Assembly (NCBI GenBank): GCA_965153355.1
Contig: OZ231127.1
Span: 76,756,001 to 76,820,000, forward strand
From: Flaccisagitta enflata
Lineage: Eukaryota > Chaetognatha > Sagittoidea > Aphragmophora
Reading direction: 5' to 3'
DNA: 64,000 nt
Part shown: piece after piece, positions 9,708 to 21,150 of the stretch
Layout: each line of letters opens with the position of its first letter
Position numbering within the stretch: the stretch's first letter is position 1
Translations under genes and position numbers: made by a program
The notes under the pieces: model-generated
What the model was told of the DNA's origin: nothing
Seen by the model: only the letters and a program-made list of their open reading frames with translations
Databases searched by the model: none

Positions 9708-9798
9708 ACACCTTTGGGACGCCTTTGGCACACGTTTGACACACGTTTGGCGCGCCTTTAGCACACCTTTGGCATATCTTTAGCACACCTGTGAGCAC
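9708..9798 (+). repeat. 11-bp minisatellite CACACCTTTGG
   Basis: Eight or nine degenerate head-to-tail copies of CACACCTTTGG or CACACGTTTGG. The neighbouring 9858-9907 holds TTAGGG/TAGGGC-like degenerate telomere-type units. Confidence 0.8.
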
Positions 9799-10203
9799 AT
9801 TTTTGTTTCATTTGTAATGTAAACTAGAGACAGCAGATTTACAGATCAGTGAAATTATTTAGGGTTAGTGTTAGGATTAGGGATAGGGCTAGCATTAGGG
9901 CTAGGTAAGGGTTGGCTTTCACATATCACAACCCGATTCTGCTCAAATCAAAGCTTCGCCCTGGCGTGAAATTCCGAGAAAAAAAAATCGATCCCTTAAA
10001 GTGGTATTTGAGAGTGGACGTGGCGATCGACGCGATTGGTCAGCGGGATAAATGTGTTTTGTTCTTTTTTTTTTATGCCGTGCATTTAGCAACATCAGCC
10101 TCTTCTCTCGGACAATAAACTGCTCAGTATCAGGTCATAAATGCGAACTACGGACACTCATTTTTGACGTCGAATCCTTCAAATGGCGTCATTCAAAGAG
10201 AGA

Positions 10204-10205
10204 CA

Positions 10206-10291
<86 letters not shown>
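10204..10291 (+). repeat. (GA)n microsatellite
   Basis: About 85 bp of near-perfect GA dinucleotides. Confidence 0.95.
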
Positions 10292-10294
<3 letters not shown>

Positions 10295-10660
10295 GCATAT
10301 CGTCATCTCTGAAAAGAGGCGTGTCCTCTGCTAGAGAAAAGAGAGGCCGGACCATATGAGTAGGGATGAAAATTATGCAGGGATTCTTGAACCGGTTTGC
10401 ACAGGCTGTCTAAGTGAACTAATCTAGAGGTTAAAACCCAGAAACCCCATGAAAATAGTCGGGAACCTACCTAGCGAGACCCTTGCCCCTGCCCTTGGAT
10501 TCAGCCTTTTCGCCAAGGAGGAAGAGGAAAAACCCATGTTAAACCAATGGGAGGCGGATCGACCATTTGCTTTAATGTCATTTTGTTGTACTAACTATTT
10601 TCTTCATACAATGTGTCAATAACATTGTTTAGCTTCCTTTTCTGCTGAAACATTTCTTTT
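10292..10660. other. Unassigned sequence
   Basis: Mixed-composition, non-repetitive sequence; no gene or repeat recognised. Confidence 0.3.
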
Positions 10661-10666
10661 TTTTTT

Positions 10667-10865
10667 TGAGGACATGCAACTCTATGGAAGGGGCTCTGTC
10701 TGTCCATCTGTTGGTCCACCTCTTGGCTGGTCATGTTTTCAGGTGAAAATGCAAAAAACATGCAGTTATTATTGAGTGCAGTGTGTGTGAGTGTGTGGGT
10801 GTGGTTTTGTATGTAGGTGTGTGTGGAAGGGGATAAGGTTGTTGTCCCCAGGGTGTTGTTGTTGT
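10667..10865 (-). mobile_element. Degenerate hairpin element, B'-like
   Basis: GGACATGCAACTCTATGGAA, GGGGCTCTGTCTGTCC and a GT-rich interior match the order of the B' subfamily. The stem is eroded and the terminal CACTTGTT is not clear. Confidence 0.5.
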
Positions 10866-10997
10866 TATTGTTGTTGCCACGCAATTCTAATGAAATTTAC
10901 CTTCTACGGAAGATCGTCGTCGGATCAAGTAACGATGCATGGACATTTTGGTAATTCTAAATGACTGGTCACATGTATCATAGCTAGATTTAGAAGC

Positions 10998-11280
10998 AGA
11001 AGAAGAAGAAGAAGAAGAAGAAGAAGAAGAAGAAGAAGAAGAAGAAGAAGAAGAAGAAGAAGAAGAAGAAGAAGAAGAAGAAGAAGAAGAAGAAGACAAA
11101 GAAGAAGAAGAAGACGAAGAAGAAGACGAAGAAGAAGACGAAGACGAAGAAGAAGACGAAGAAGAAGACGAAGAAGAAGAAGAAGAAGAAGACAAAGAAG
11201 AAGAAGAAGAAGAAGAAGAAGAAGAAGAAGAAGAAGAAGAAGAAGAAGAAGAAGAAGAAGAAGAAGAAGAAGAAGAAGAG
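10998..11280 (+). repeat. (GAA)n / (GAC) microsatellite
   Basis: About 280 bp of GAA trinucleotides with interspersed GAC at 11095-11195. Poly-Ser, poly-Leu and poly-Phe frames here are artefacts. Long GAA tracts can form triplex DNA. Confidence 0.95.
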
Positions 11281-11289
11281 AAGAGAAAA

Positions 11290-11448
11290 AACAAGGCCAG
11301 ATACACGGCAATCCGGTTGAAGACGGTTGGGCAGGAGCAGTAAAGCGAAAATCGCTCGGAATTCAAAAATGTGACGGATGGACCGACCTACCGACCGACC
11401 GACTGACCAACACGGCAAGGTGTAGAGTCGCGTGTCCGCGACTAAAAA
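11290..11448 (+). mobile_element. Hairpin element, subfamily A
   Basis: Starts ACAAGGCCAGATACACGG and continues with GGGCAGGAGCAGTAAAGC, AAAAATGTGACGG and GACC repeats. It ends GGTGTAGAGTCGCG-TGTC-CGCGACTAAAAAG. It abuts the GAA tract on its left and a GGAA-rich tract on its right. Confidence 0.8.
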
Positions 11449-11652
11449 GAGAGAAGAAAGTAAGGAAGGTAGGAGGGAAGAATGAAAGAAGGATGGTAGG
11501 AAGGATGTAAGGAGGGATAGAGGGAAGGATGGAAGGATGAATGGATGGAAGGAAGGAAGGATGAAAGAATGGAAGGAAGTGAGAATGGGAGGAAGGATGG
11601 AAGGAAGGATGGAAGGAAGGAAGAAAGGAGAGAAGGAAGGAAAGAAATGTAG
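11449..11652 (+). repeat. GGAA/GGAT-rich minisatellite
   Basis: About 200 bp of irregular GGAAGGAT, GAATGGAA and similar purine units, beginning exactly at the hairpin end of the preceding element. Confidence 0.85.
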
Positions 11653-11833
11653 AAAGAACGCTCTTGTATGTCAAATTGCTCACATTTATACATGGTCTTT
11701 TGATCAGATTGACTTATCCTTAAATGTTAACCTTTACACCTATAGCTAAAAAAGAATTGGACGAAGTTGTGTTTATCTGCTTGGTATTTCCAGACACATT
11801 GATGTGTAAGCCTGGGATCGATCTTTAATGTTA

Positions 11834-12177
11834 AACAAGCCCAAGAGGGCAACAGTTGCGTGCGTCTGGAAATGACAGACAAAATATTAAAAATGTCAGG
11901 AAATGTTAAAGAATGTTAAAAAATGTTAAAAAATGTTAAAAAATGTTAAAAATGTTAAAGATTGTTAAAAATTGTTAAAAATTGTTAAAAAATGTTAAAA
12001 TGCCAAAAAAGTCAGAAAATGTTAAAGAATGTTAAAGATTGTCAAAAAATGCTAAAAAATGTTAAAAAACATCAAAAAACGTCGAAAATTTAAAAAGGTT
12101 ACGTGACGGACCGACCGACCGACCGACCTACCGACCGACAGACCAAGGTGTAGAGTCGCGTGCAAGCGACTAAAAAT
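11834..12177 (+). mobile_element. Hairpin element with an internal AATGTTAAAA array
   Basis: Starts AACAAGCCCAAGAGGGCAAC and GTTGCGTGCGTCTGG. It carries about 18 degenerate copies of AAATGTTAAAA (11885-12085), then GTGACGGACC and GACC repeats, and ends GTGTAGAGTCGCG-TGCA-AGCGACTAAAAA. Confidence 0.75.
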
Positions 12178-12330
12178 GTTTACACTTTAGTTTAGCACAA
12201 AAACTTGATGCTGCTTTCATGTTTGGACACATGAAACATGTATATGCTTGAATTGACTTATCTTGCATTGTATTTATGATTAAATGAACTAATGCACAAA
12301 TGCCCTAAGTGTTGCAATACTTTTGTCCTA

Positions 12331-12545
12331 GGTATTATAAGTTGCGTGCAGGACATAAATAGCTTAAGATGACTTAAAATGACTCGAAATGACTTGAAAT
12401 GACTTAAAAAAACTTAAAATGACTTAAAAAAACTTAAAATGACGTAAATGGCTGAATAGACCTGATTGAATAAAGGGACTTGATATAACTTAATATGACT
12501 TATAATGACTTAAGACTTAGAATGACTTAGAATGACATTTGGAAA
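12331..12545 (+). mobile_element. 5' part of a hairpin element with a GACTTAAAAT array
   Basis: GTATTATAAGTTGCGTGCAG then GACATAAA is the reverse complement of the end of the element at 53697-54714. It is followed by a 10-bp array of GACTTAAAAT units (12365-12540), itself similar to the array at 53775-54110. No terminal hairpin was found. Confidence 0.6.
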
Positions 12546-12686
12546 GGAGCTGTGAGCCCAAAAGGCTTAAAAATGCCAAAAAAGTAATAAGGGGACAGAC
12601 AGTTTTTTCGGGTTTGCTCGGGATGCGCGGCAATTTTCTTTTTTGGATCTCAAAACCCAGTTTCAGGCCTATAGACTGACGGATGG

Positions 12687-12687
<1 letters not shown>

Positions 12688-12773
<86 letters not shown>

Positions 12774-12803
12774 TAAATATAAAGTGCGAATAAAAGAGAT
12801 AGA

Positions 12804-12870
<67 letters not shown>

Positions 12871-12871
12871 G
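12688..12871 (+). repeat. Two (GA)n tracts
   Basis: GA dinucleotides at about 12690-12765 and 12808-12868, separated by a short AT-rich spacer. Confidence 0.95.
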
Positions 12872-13284
12872 AGTAAAGGATGGAGGAAAAAAGAAAAAAA
12901 AAGAAAATTTATCAAAAGTATAACTATTGGCAGTGGCAAATCATAGAACATGATGAGTAGAACACAATTTAACACTATCTCAACCTTGACCACACCGTTT
13001 TATTGCTTTATGGGGAAGAAAATCATTGACTTGATAACATGACGCGCTGCATCGCGGAGAAGAAAATCAAAGGCGGGGGGGGGGAAATTATCAAAGGTTA
13101 TAGAACTAATTACACCCCTGCCATGAAAGTTGCCGATATTGTTTTTCTACGTCAAATACTTGGTTTTTACCATCTCCATGTCAAATTTCATTGTGCTGAG
13201 GGCAGATTTACTATCTATATTGCTCATATCACTTTTCTGACTAATTATGTGAGACCTGTTAGAGACAGAAGGGCAAACAGACAG

Positions 13285-13450
13285 AAGAAATGACAGAGTA
13301 GTAAGTTAAACTCTTAAAACATGTTTGTTAATCATCTGACTAAATATAGGATCTCTCCGCCGCCAAAGAGAGCAAAGAAAACTTATTGCACAGGCGTAAT
13401 GGACAGACATGGATAAACAGACAGACAGACTCTCTTATAGAGATGCGTTC
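13285..13450 (+). mobile_element. Degenerate hairpin element, subfamily C
   Basis: AAATATAGGATCTC, GCCGCCAAAGAGAGC, AACAGACAGACAGAC and CTCTCTTATAGAGATGCG follow the order of the copy at 35396-35708. The second stem arm is lost. Confidence 0.55.
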
Positions 13451-13990
13451 CAGATTCAAGCATGTTAAAAGAAAATTATATGCGTAACATGTAATTATAA
13501 TGAATATATCATTTAAGTAAGTTACAATAGTTGCAATCGCATTTAAACGCCTATGTGTGTTCACGATTGTCAAAAAGCTCATTTGCATATATCAGTAAAT
13601 TATGATTTCGTACAATTACGCATAGGCATAATTTCTAAAATCAATAAATACATCGTAAAATGTGTTAGAATACATTTAACTAATAATAGATTATTGTCTC
13701 ATGTATTTTTGGTTGATATCATTGATTTTATTGACCTACATGAATCAATTTTTTCATTCTCTTTTCAACCCTTGGTTGAAAACGGCCTACGTTTATAGAC
13801 TATGTTTTTAGACAAATTCTTGTCATCCAGCCCCAGGGGTGACGGGTGCTCGCTAAAGGGGTTCCCCATTAGGAATCGCACATTGGCATATCCAAAAATT
13901 AAGAAATCATAGCAGAAAACCTGTAACCCGACCGTCGCACTCGTAGCTGATATCCACTGTACTAAACTTTCATGCCTAATATGAGTACTC
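13451..13990. other. Unassigned AT-rich sequence
   Basis: No persuasive frame or repeat until the ACGC tract. Confidence 0.3.
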
Positions 13991-13995
13991 ACAAA

Positions 13996-14027
<32 letters not shown>

Positions 14028-14062
14028 CACACACATACGCACGCACGCACGCACACACAACA
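13991..14062 (+). repeat. (ACGC)n microsatellite
   Basis: About 17 units of ACGC with ACAC variants. Confidence 0.9.
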
Positions 14063-14849
14063 CGCACGCAGAAAAAGTTGGAGCTCAAACACACTTCACA
14101 CGAACCTGCACATATACACCTACAAAAACATACACACTTTCCACTCTTGACTCATGACTCATTACAAACGAATGGTAAAAAATGAGCGCACACCTAGAGT
14201 CACCATGATTTTGAAGATTTTTTGAATGCCAAATTGAAAATTCTACTACTTACACAAATACACACGTTCATTTTGTTAATTATCCAAGGAAGGAACCATG
14301 AGGGAAATGAAACTTGATAGCGTAAAGAAAGAATAGAATTGATTTCGTGGATGAGAAGGAAGAAAAACTTTGTCGCCGCTTTTTGACACCATCATCTGTT
14401 TTCATCCTCCGCTTGCACTTGCAGTCGTTTTTTTCTCTTTTTTTTTTCTCTTTTTTTTCTCTTTCATTTTCTACTCTCGGTTGGTATTACGTCTTTAGAT
14501 TATTTCTCCTTTTTTTTCTTTTTGCCTTTTAACTTTTTTTTTCTTTCTTTTTACTCACCCAATATCTGAGAAATTACAACCCTTCAGTCCTTTTCAAATT
14601 CCGGCATTATCCGTCTCCAGGTTTTACAAAAAAATTGAATGTTGAATGATGAATGTTGTAAGTTCGGCAATTGTAAAAGCTGGCCTCAAAGGATAGCCTG
14701 TGATGTCCAAAAACTCTTTCCTTCTTTTTATTGTCATGGCTTATACATGTGAAAACTAGGAACATCCTAGGAGAAAAAAGTCGAGACAAAATTAAAGAGG
14801 GTCATCTTTTACTTTAAGAATAAGAAAGGCTTACAGAAAGTAGAAACAA

Positions 14850-15108
14850 GGTCATTAGACCTAAGTCGCGTGCGTCGGCATTTACAAAAAAAGTCAGGTA
14901 CACAGACTGACAAACATTTTTTTTCAAAAAGACATTTGAAATGGCTGTTCACTCCACAAAGTTTCTTCTCTACCATTCAGAGACATAAAAAAACGCTTTA
15001 AAAACCTTCAAAAGAGTTTTGTGATGGACGGACGGACGGACCGACCAACCGACCGACGGACCAACCGAAAAGTGGCTTATAGAGTCGCGTAGCACGCGAC
15101 TAAAAAAA
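14850..15108 (+). mobile_element. Hairpin element, subfamily A variant
   Basis: Begins near AAGTCGCGTGCGTCGGCA and passes through AAAAACGCTTTAAAAACC and TTTGTGATGGACGG with GACC/GACG repeats. It ends GTGGCTTATAGAGTCGCG-TAGCA-CGCGACTAAAAAAAG. The start is less certain than the hairpin end. Confidence 0.65.
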
Positions 15109-15156
15109 GTTAAAAAGAGATAAACGGGAGATAAAAGACAGATCATCCTCATTCAC

Positions 15157-15244
<88 letters not shown>

Positions 15245-15275
15245 AACAGACAAACAGACATATAGACAGACAGGG
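15157..15275 (+). repeat. (GA)n then (GACA)n
   Basis: GA tract 15157-15202 followed by GACA/AACA units to about 15275. Confidence 0.9.
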
Positions 15276-15599
15276 AGACAAACAGATAGAGGCAGAAAGA
15301 GACAGGCAAGCAGAGGGAGAGAGACAGACGGAGACAGTACCACAGAGAGACAGAGAGAATATGTGCCTCTTTGAGCAAGGAGGTTTGTTACGCGGTATCG
15401 TGGGATCCAATTTCAAAGCCGCCTTTTAGGATGCTTTTAATGGCTATATTCACATATCAGTAACTATCATTACTATCATTAGTAATCATTAAGTATTATT
15501 ATTCTATGTTCTTCCACCGCTTCCGCTTTCGCTTCCGCTTCCATTTTACAGTTGAAAAACTAGTAGCTATCCCGTCCTCCAAAATTGACCGCTTCCAAT

Positions 15600-15774
15600 T
15601 TGGATCCACATCCCTACCATCCACACTCCAATCCACCCCCAACACTCAAACTTACACAAAAAGTATCTACAAACGCTCAATTCCTCACTTTTCAACGCGA
15701 TGACCCCGGACGGACCAACAGACCAATGGACGAACGGGCAACGCCTCATATAGAGTTGCGTGTCCGCAACTGAA
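15600..15774 (+). mobile_element. Hairpin element, subfamily B'
   Basis: CACATCCCTACCATCCACAC, ACGCTCAATTCC, CTTTTCAACGCGATG, GGACGGACCAACAGACC and CTCATATAGAGTTGCG-TGTC-CGCAACT. The ACAAG start is not recognised. Confidence 0.65.
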
Positions 15775-15923
15775 TAGAATCGATCAATCTACACAAATCT
15801 TTCATCTAAACTTAACATTATCTCTTAAATGTTTATTCTCTAATTTAAAACACAGAGACGGACAAAGAACGTTAATCATTCAGAGAAGTCTTTTTTTTTT
15901 TTTTTTTTTTTTTTGTACAGTAC

Positions 15924-15985
15924 AGTTGAACGTCGGGATAACGGATGTGGGCCAAGGGACTAGAGAATTTTATTGTTATACTATA
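15924..15985 (+). mobile_element. Solo end resembling a pogo/Tigger-type terminus
   Basis: TA then CAGTTGAACGTCGGGATAAC looks like the terminal repeat of pogo-like elements, which insert at TA. No matching inverted copy was found to the right, so this is at most a broken element. Confidence 0.35.
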
Positions 15986-16210
15986 AAGTATGAACTTAAA
16001 GGCGGGTTTCTGTGGTTAGAGAGTAAATAGAAATAACATGAACAAACCAAGATTCTATATCTGTTATAGACTTATTTAGTATAGCAGGGGGAGAAGGTAA
16101 TTTAGCTGTATTTCTAAAAAACAAAGCGCGATGTGCGGAACATTTATAAACAGTCAAAGCTCATCGACCTAGGGCAGCGATATGATAGTGCGGGACCCGT
16201 AGGACCCGTC

Positions 16211-16211
16211 T

Positions 16212-16304
<93 letters not shown>
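16211..16304 (+). repeat. (GT)47 microsatellite
   Basis: Uninterrupted GT dinucleotides, about 94 bp; potential Z-DNA. Confidence 0.97.
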
Positions 16305-16306
<2 letters not shown>

Positions 16307-16621
16307 AAATGCTGATATTCAGTTCTTAATTACACGTTGAGTTAGCTCACAAAAGATCATCTGATTCTTACAAAGGAAGAAATGTTCTAATTTGTTTTGA
16401 CGTTTCATCGGAAACAAAAACTCGGACAAAAGCGATTAAAGCAACTCAAAGGCGTCCTGTTCAGCCATTTTATTCAAAGGCGTTCTGAGTCAAACAGCCA
16501 TTTGACTTCGTATGATTTATTTGTTCTGCGAAGCTAAGTGAGATCGTAAATGATATCCGTTTGCACGGATGCCCCTGCCCAACCCAATGAGTCTCACGAG
16601 GTTCCTGTAATCGACCTCGTT

Positions 16622-16797
16622 TTCAGTTGCGTACACGCAACTCTATAAGAGGTTTTGCCCGTCCATCCGTTGGTCCGTCCATTGGTCCGTCCGTCAGCAT
16701 GACTCGAAAAGTTGAATAAAGTTGTGAGGTGTGGATGGGGGTTGGATTCCATTGCCCACCCATCCGCAACCATATTGTAACCCTGCGTCACTTGTTG
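16622..16797 (-). mobile_element. Hairpin element, subfamily B'
   Basis: Plus strand: AGTTGCG-TACA-CGCAACTCTATAAGAGG, GTCCGTCC repeats, GACTCGAAAAGTTG, GGTGTGGATGGGGGTTGG, GCCCACCCATCCGC and TGCGTCACTTGTT. Confidence 0.85.
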
Positions 16798-16953
16798 ATA
16801 AACCTCTGCTCATTGGAAATCTGGCTGGAAACTGTAACAAATCGCCCCCGCAACCCCCCCCCCCCTCCTCCTCTTCCCCGGCACCATCCCCCCTTAAACA
16901 TCTGCGCTCTCAGTGACATCGACTGATCGATCGAGCTAATCTCACAGCGGCAA

Positions 16954-17180
16954 GAAACACGGCCCGATACATGGCTACCCAAGTCGCACGCGGGTAGGCA
17001 GGGCCCATATTTGAGGTCAGTGGAGCATTTGGGCAGGAGCAGCATGGCCAAACAAAACAGTAAAGCCGAAAAAGTAAAGTGTGACGGAGGGACCGACAGA
17101 CGGACGGACGGACGGACGGACTGATGGACCAACGGACCGACAAAGCGGCGTGTAGAGTCGCGTTGCACGCCACTAAATAA
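16954..17180 (+). mobile_element. Hairpin element, subfamily A
   Basis: GAAACACGGCCCGATACATG, AGTCGCACGCGGGTAGGCAG, GGCCCATATTTGAGGTC, GGGCAGGAGCAGCATGG, AAAGTGTGACGG, GACG repeats and GTGTAGAGTCGCG-TTGCACG-CCACTAAA. The start is altered (AACACGGCC for AACAAGGCC). Confidence 0.8.
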
Positions 17181-17300
17181 AAGACCTAGTCGGCCAATAG
17201 GTGCGCCGTTTAAAATTAAATAGTCAATGAATTTCGTTATCGACTAACCAACCGACCGACCGACCAACAGACACAGCCAGTTACAGATTTGCGATGGCGC
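17181..17300 (+). mobile_element. Fragment of a GGTGCGCC-type hairpin element
   Basis: CGGCCAATAGGTGCGCCG, a short AT-rich stretch and ACCAACCGACCGACC match the copies at 21585-21905 and 28659-28790. No terminal stem is present. Confidence 0.45.
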
Positions 17301-17810
17301 ACGACGACGAATATTGAACATATTCTGAATAAGTTTCCTCTGACAAAGGAACAACAATTGAAATGACGTACGAAAGATAAACAGACATAGACTTGATGCA
17401 AGTTCCACCGGACAAAAGAGCAATTGGAACGAACAACACCTGGAATGAACAACCAAATAAGGGAAGAGCAATTGAAATTAACAACAAAAGAAACGAACAG
17501 TAATTCAAACGAACAACAATCGGAACGAACAACAATCGGAACGAGCATCAATTGAAATGAACAACAGTCGAAAGCGTTTCTGTTCAAATCCTAGTCAAAC
17601 AAATCTGGAAACGAGAGCCTAACTCGGTTCTAGTCTTTACCTTGGACTAAAGTAACGGAGCGGAGGGTGAATGCCCAACAATATCACCGCTCGTTCCTCC
17701 AGCTGTCATAACAAAATGCACTTAGGTAAAAGTTGACTTTGTTTCTTTTTTCTTTTTTCCTTCTTTTCTTTTCATCATTCTCCCTCTCTCTCTGTCGATA
17801 TGTTTTCTTT
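17301..17810. other. Degenerate GAACAACAAT repeat and unassigned sequence
   Basis: 17340-17570 contains about a dozen scattered copies of GAACAACAATYGRAA, a decayed minisatellite. The rest is unassigned. Confidence 0.5.
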
Positions 17811-17817
17811 CGTTAAA

Positions 17818-17999
17818 AAACAAGGCCGGATACACGGCTACCGAAGTCGCGTGCGGGTGGGCAGGGGCCATATTTGAGGTCACCAGATCATTTGGGCAGG
17901 AGCAGTGAGGTCAAAGGAATAAAATCATGAAAAAAGTAAAGTGTGACCGACGGACGGACAAAGCGGGTTGTAGAGTCGCGTGCATGCGACTAAAAAAAA
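17818..17999 (+). mobile_element. Hairpin element, subfamily A, compact copy
   Basis: ACAAGGCCGGATACACGGCT, AGTCGCGTGCGGGTGGGCAG, GGGCCATATTTGAGGTCACC, GGGCAGGAGCAGTGAGGTC, AAAGTGTGACCGACGG and GGTTGTAGAGTCGCG-TGCATG-CGACTAAAAAAAA. Only three GACG units. One of the cleanest full copies. Confidence 0.88.
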
Positions 18000-18111
18000 T
18001 CGGCCTAGGCCTAACTAGGACTTTCTCCCAGTTTCCTCGCTCAGCCTTTTTTTATCCTTTTTTTCAACTCTTTTTTTTTTTCTCAGTTTTCGAAATTTCT
18101 TTCTATCCTTT

Positions 18112-18268
18112 TTTTAGTTGCGGACACGCAACTCTATAAGAGGCTTTGTCCGTCCGTCCGTTGGTTGGTCGGTTGGTCCGTGGTGATCGAGTTGAAAAGT
18201 GGGAAAACGCGCATTTCTGCCCCTGCCCACCCGTCCGCAACTGATGGCCGCGTATCCGGCCTTGTTTT
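18112..18268 (-). mobile_element. Hairpin element, subfamily B
   Basis: Plus strand: TTTTTAGTTGCG-GACA-CGCAACTCTATAAGAGG, GTCCGTCC repeats, GAGTTGAAAAGTGGG, CGCGCATTTC, TGCCCCTGCCCACCCG and TATCCGGCCTTGTT. It combines the B hairpin with the A-type distal end. Confidence 0.88.
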
Positions 18269-18938
18269 TCTTTATATCCCTCCTTCTTTTTCTCATATTT
18301 TCATTCATTTACCCGTAGAAGTATTTTTATACTTCTATATTGGTCATTCCATCTCTCTATTGCTTTTATCTCCTCCCCCCCCCCCCCATCCCCCTCTTCT
18401 CCATCCCCTGTTTGTTTTTGCTGTGTCGATTCGGGGATCAAATTCAAAATTCATAATCCTCAAAACATTTTTTGGATTGAAATTTGAAAAGCGGTGAAAA
18501 TCGGCGAAACTTGTGAAGAATTTTGATGATTCTATTTTTTGTCAAAAAGGGGAAATTTTAGAAATGGGAAAAACGAAAAGAAAAGGGAGAAAAACAACAG
18601 ATCAGAATTCCAAAGAGGGAAATTCCGGTGTAACGGGGATTCGCAGAACAACAACAACAACAACAACAACCACCATTCGTCGGAAGTGTTGTACCCCGCA
18701 TTAAGGGACGCGCCAGTAACAGATCTCTTGTCGCGCATACGTAACATGTTCACTAAATATTTTCTATTACTATTTTACTATTTCACTCTTTCATCTTTGC
18801 ACCTCCAATTACCAATATCACCCATAGCCAACCTTTCCTACCCATATGTTTTTCCCTCGCCACATCGCTGTCCGCACTCTGAAACCCCCACTACATCCAT
18901 AACATACACCATCCTCAATAACTGTCACCACCATCAGG

Positions 18939-19094
18939 GGAATAGGGTGTCTGGGTGGTGATTGGTGGTTTTTGGCCGGTTAGTGCTGCTGGGTGGTGAT
19001 TTCAGCCCAGTGTGATAGGGGAATAGGGTGTCTGGGTGGTGATTGGTGGTTTTTGGCCGGTTAGTGCTGCTGGGTGGTGATTTCAGCCCAGTGT
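18939..19094 (+). repeat. 81-bp tandem duplication, two copies
   Basis: GGGAATAGGGTGTCTGGGTG and the following 60 bases recur without a visible difference 81 bp later, down to CAGCCCAGTGTG. The lack of divergence implies a recent duplication. Confidence 0.9.
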
Positions 19095-19231
19095 GCGTCC
19101 CCTCCACTCTCATTTTCACCCATCGATTTAACAGCCAAGCCCTCTTTCCTTTAATGCCTGCGCTTCTTTAGGGCCATTTCTTTCAATCAACGCTCTCAAC
19201 TTAGTCCTCATGTTCACTCATTGTCTCAGTC

Positions 19232-19386
<155 letters not shown>

Positions 19387-19479
19387 AGTCTTCCAAATTC
19401 GATTCCAAATCAAAGATAAATGACTGTGGGATCTTCTTGGTTTTCTCAAGACAAAAAAAAGTTGGTCACCTCCCCTTTT

Positions 19480-19484
19480 TTTTT

Positions 19485-19547
<63 letters not shown>

Positions 19548-19620
19548 GTCTTTCGTTCTTTTTTTCTTTCTTTTTTTTCTTTGTCTATCTTTTTTTTTCC
19601 TTCTTTCATTTTTTCCTTTT
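19480..19620 (+). repeat. (CTTT)n microsatellite
   Basis: About 16 clean TTTC tetranucleotides and a decayed tail up to the next hairpin element. Confidence 0.9.
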
Positions 19621-19626
19621 TTCCTC

Positions 19627-19809
19627 TTTTTAGTTGTGGACACGCAACTCTATAAGAGGCTTTGTCCGTCCGTCCGTCCATCCGTCCGTCAGTCGGTCCG
19701 TCAGTTGGTCTGTTGGTCGTCCGTTAGCACGAGTCGAAAAGTGGGAAAATGCGCATATCCGCCCCTGCCCACCCGTCCGCAACTGGTGGCCGTATATCCG
19801 GCCTTGTTT
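19627..19809 (-). mobile_element. Hairpin element, subfamily B
   Basis: Plus strand: TTTTTAGTTGTG-GACA-CGCAACTCTATAAGAGG, GTCCGTCC repeats, GAGTCGAAAAGTGGG, CGCATATCCGCCCC, TGCCCACCCGTCCGC and TATCCGGCCTTGTT. Confidence 0.88.
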
Positions 19810-19984
19810 TCTCCTTTCTCCTTCTTACTATGTCACTCCCGGAATTTCTCTCTCTTTCCCTTTCTTTTCCGTTTCTTTTCTCTCTTTCTTTTCTGTATTT
19901 TTTCTCCCTCTTTCTCTCATTCTCTTTCTTCTCCCTCTCTCTCGCTTTCTCTTTCTTCTTCTTCGCTATCCCTCTCATTCTCTG

Positions 19985-20180
<196 letters not shown>

Positions 20181-20502
20181 TTTCATCCTCATTTTTCTGG
20201 CTTGACTAAAGCTCTCCTCCCTCAGTCACCAGTGAGCTAATGAGTAGAAATGCGATGGGATCAATCAATGCTCAAAAGTGAATCATTTTCTGGAACAAAC
20301 GTGAGGGGGAGATCAACAGCTTCCTCGGCTTTTGGCTCTTGATATCCTAAAGTGGTGAAAAGGGGGAGGCGGGATAGGACTGGAAAGTAAATGGGGATTG
20401 AAGACTGTTGCCGAGGTTCAATACTACTTAAGGGAATGGCAGGGATAACAAGTTACAACAGAGGCGTTTTCATGACATAACTTTGTGTAAAATGAAGCAT
20501 AT

Positions 20503-20645
20503 TTAGTTGCGGACACGCAACTCTATAAAATGCTTTGTGTGTGTCTGTGTTGGAAGGCGGGTTGGGTGGGGCGTTGGGTGTGGATGGGGGTTGGCTGCCC
20601 CTGCCCACCCGTCCGCAACGATATTGTGACCCCGCGTCACTTGTT
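20503..20645 (-). mobile_element. Hairpin element, subfamily B', short minisatellite
   Basis: Plus strand: TTTAGTTGCG-GACA-CGCAACTCTATAA, GTGTGTCTGTG in place of GTCCGTCC, GGTGTGGATGGGGGTTGG, GCCCCTGCCCACCCGTCCGC, AACGATATTGTGACCCC and CGTCACTTGTT. Confidence 0.85.
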
Positions 20646-20954
20646 ATTGCGAAGAGTAATGGGCTATAGTTTCGAGATGATAAACTATCTCTTGCTGATC
20701 AGTCGGTATGACAGTCGCTGTAAATTGATAAAGTCATTGATCGACCCGAAAATGAATTTTTTCTTTCAGTTTTCTTTTTCCAGTTCTTTAGAATTGGTAC
20801 CCGGCCTGGGACTGAGCTTTGATGGCAAAGAGCGCGTCTCACCTTCACAGAAAATGGAGAAATTCCAGTCAAACTGGAATTCCATAATTGGAATAAAGAG
20901 AGAAGTCGAGAAAGACGACCTAAGACATTCTTTCACGCCCCTCCAGACCACTTT

Positions 20955-21150
20955 GTCACCTCCTCAATCACCACCTCAGTCACCACCTCAATCACCTCCT
21001 CAATCACCACCTCAGTCACCTCCTCAGTCACCACCTCAATCACCTCCTCAATCACCACCTCAGTCACCTCCTCAGTCACCTCCTCAGTCACCACCTCAGT
21101 CACCTCTTCAATCACCTCCTCAATCACGACCTCTGTCACCACCTAAGTGA
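20955..21150 (+). repeat. 12-bp minisatellite CCTCARTCACCA
   Basis: About 16 units alternating CCACCTCAGTCA and CCTCCTCAATCA. The frame through it gives SPPQ repeats, but the same frame begins inside the hairpin element at 20503-20645, so it is not a credible gene. Confidence 0.9.

Noticed and set aside
9858-9907. Telomere
   Set aside because: Only a few degenerate TTAGGG-like units inside the window; an interstitial remnant at most.
10887-11418. Long poly-Ser, poly-Leu and poly-Phe open frames
   Set aside because: They are three-frame translations of the GAA/GAC microsatellite; no non-repeat coding sequence is attached.
15924-16200. Complete pogo-like element
   Set aside because: Only one end is visible; no inverted partner was found within several hundred bases.
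20530-21150. 206-codon frame ending in SPPQ repeats
   Set aside because: It starts inside a hairpin element and continues through a 12-bp minisatellite; no conserved domain.
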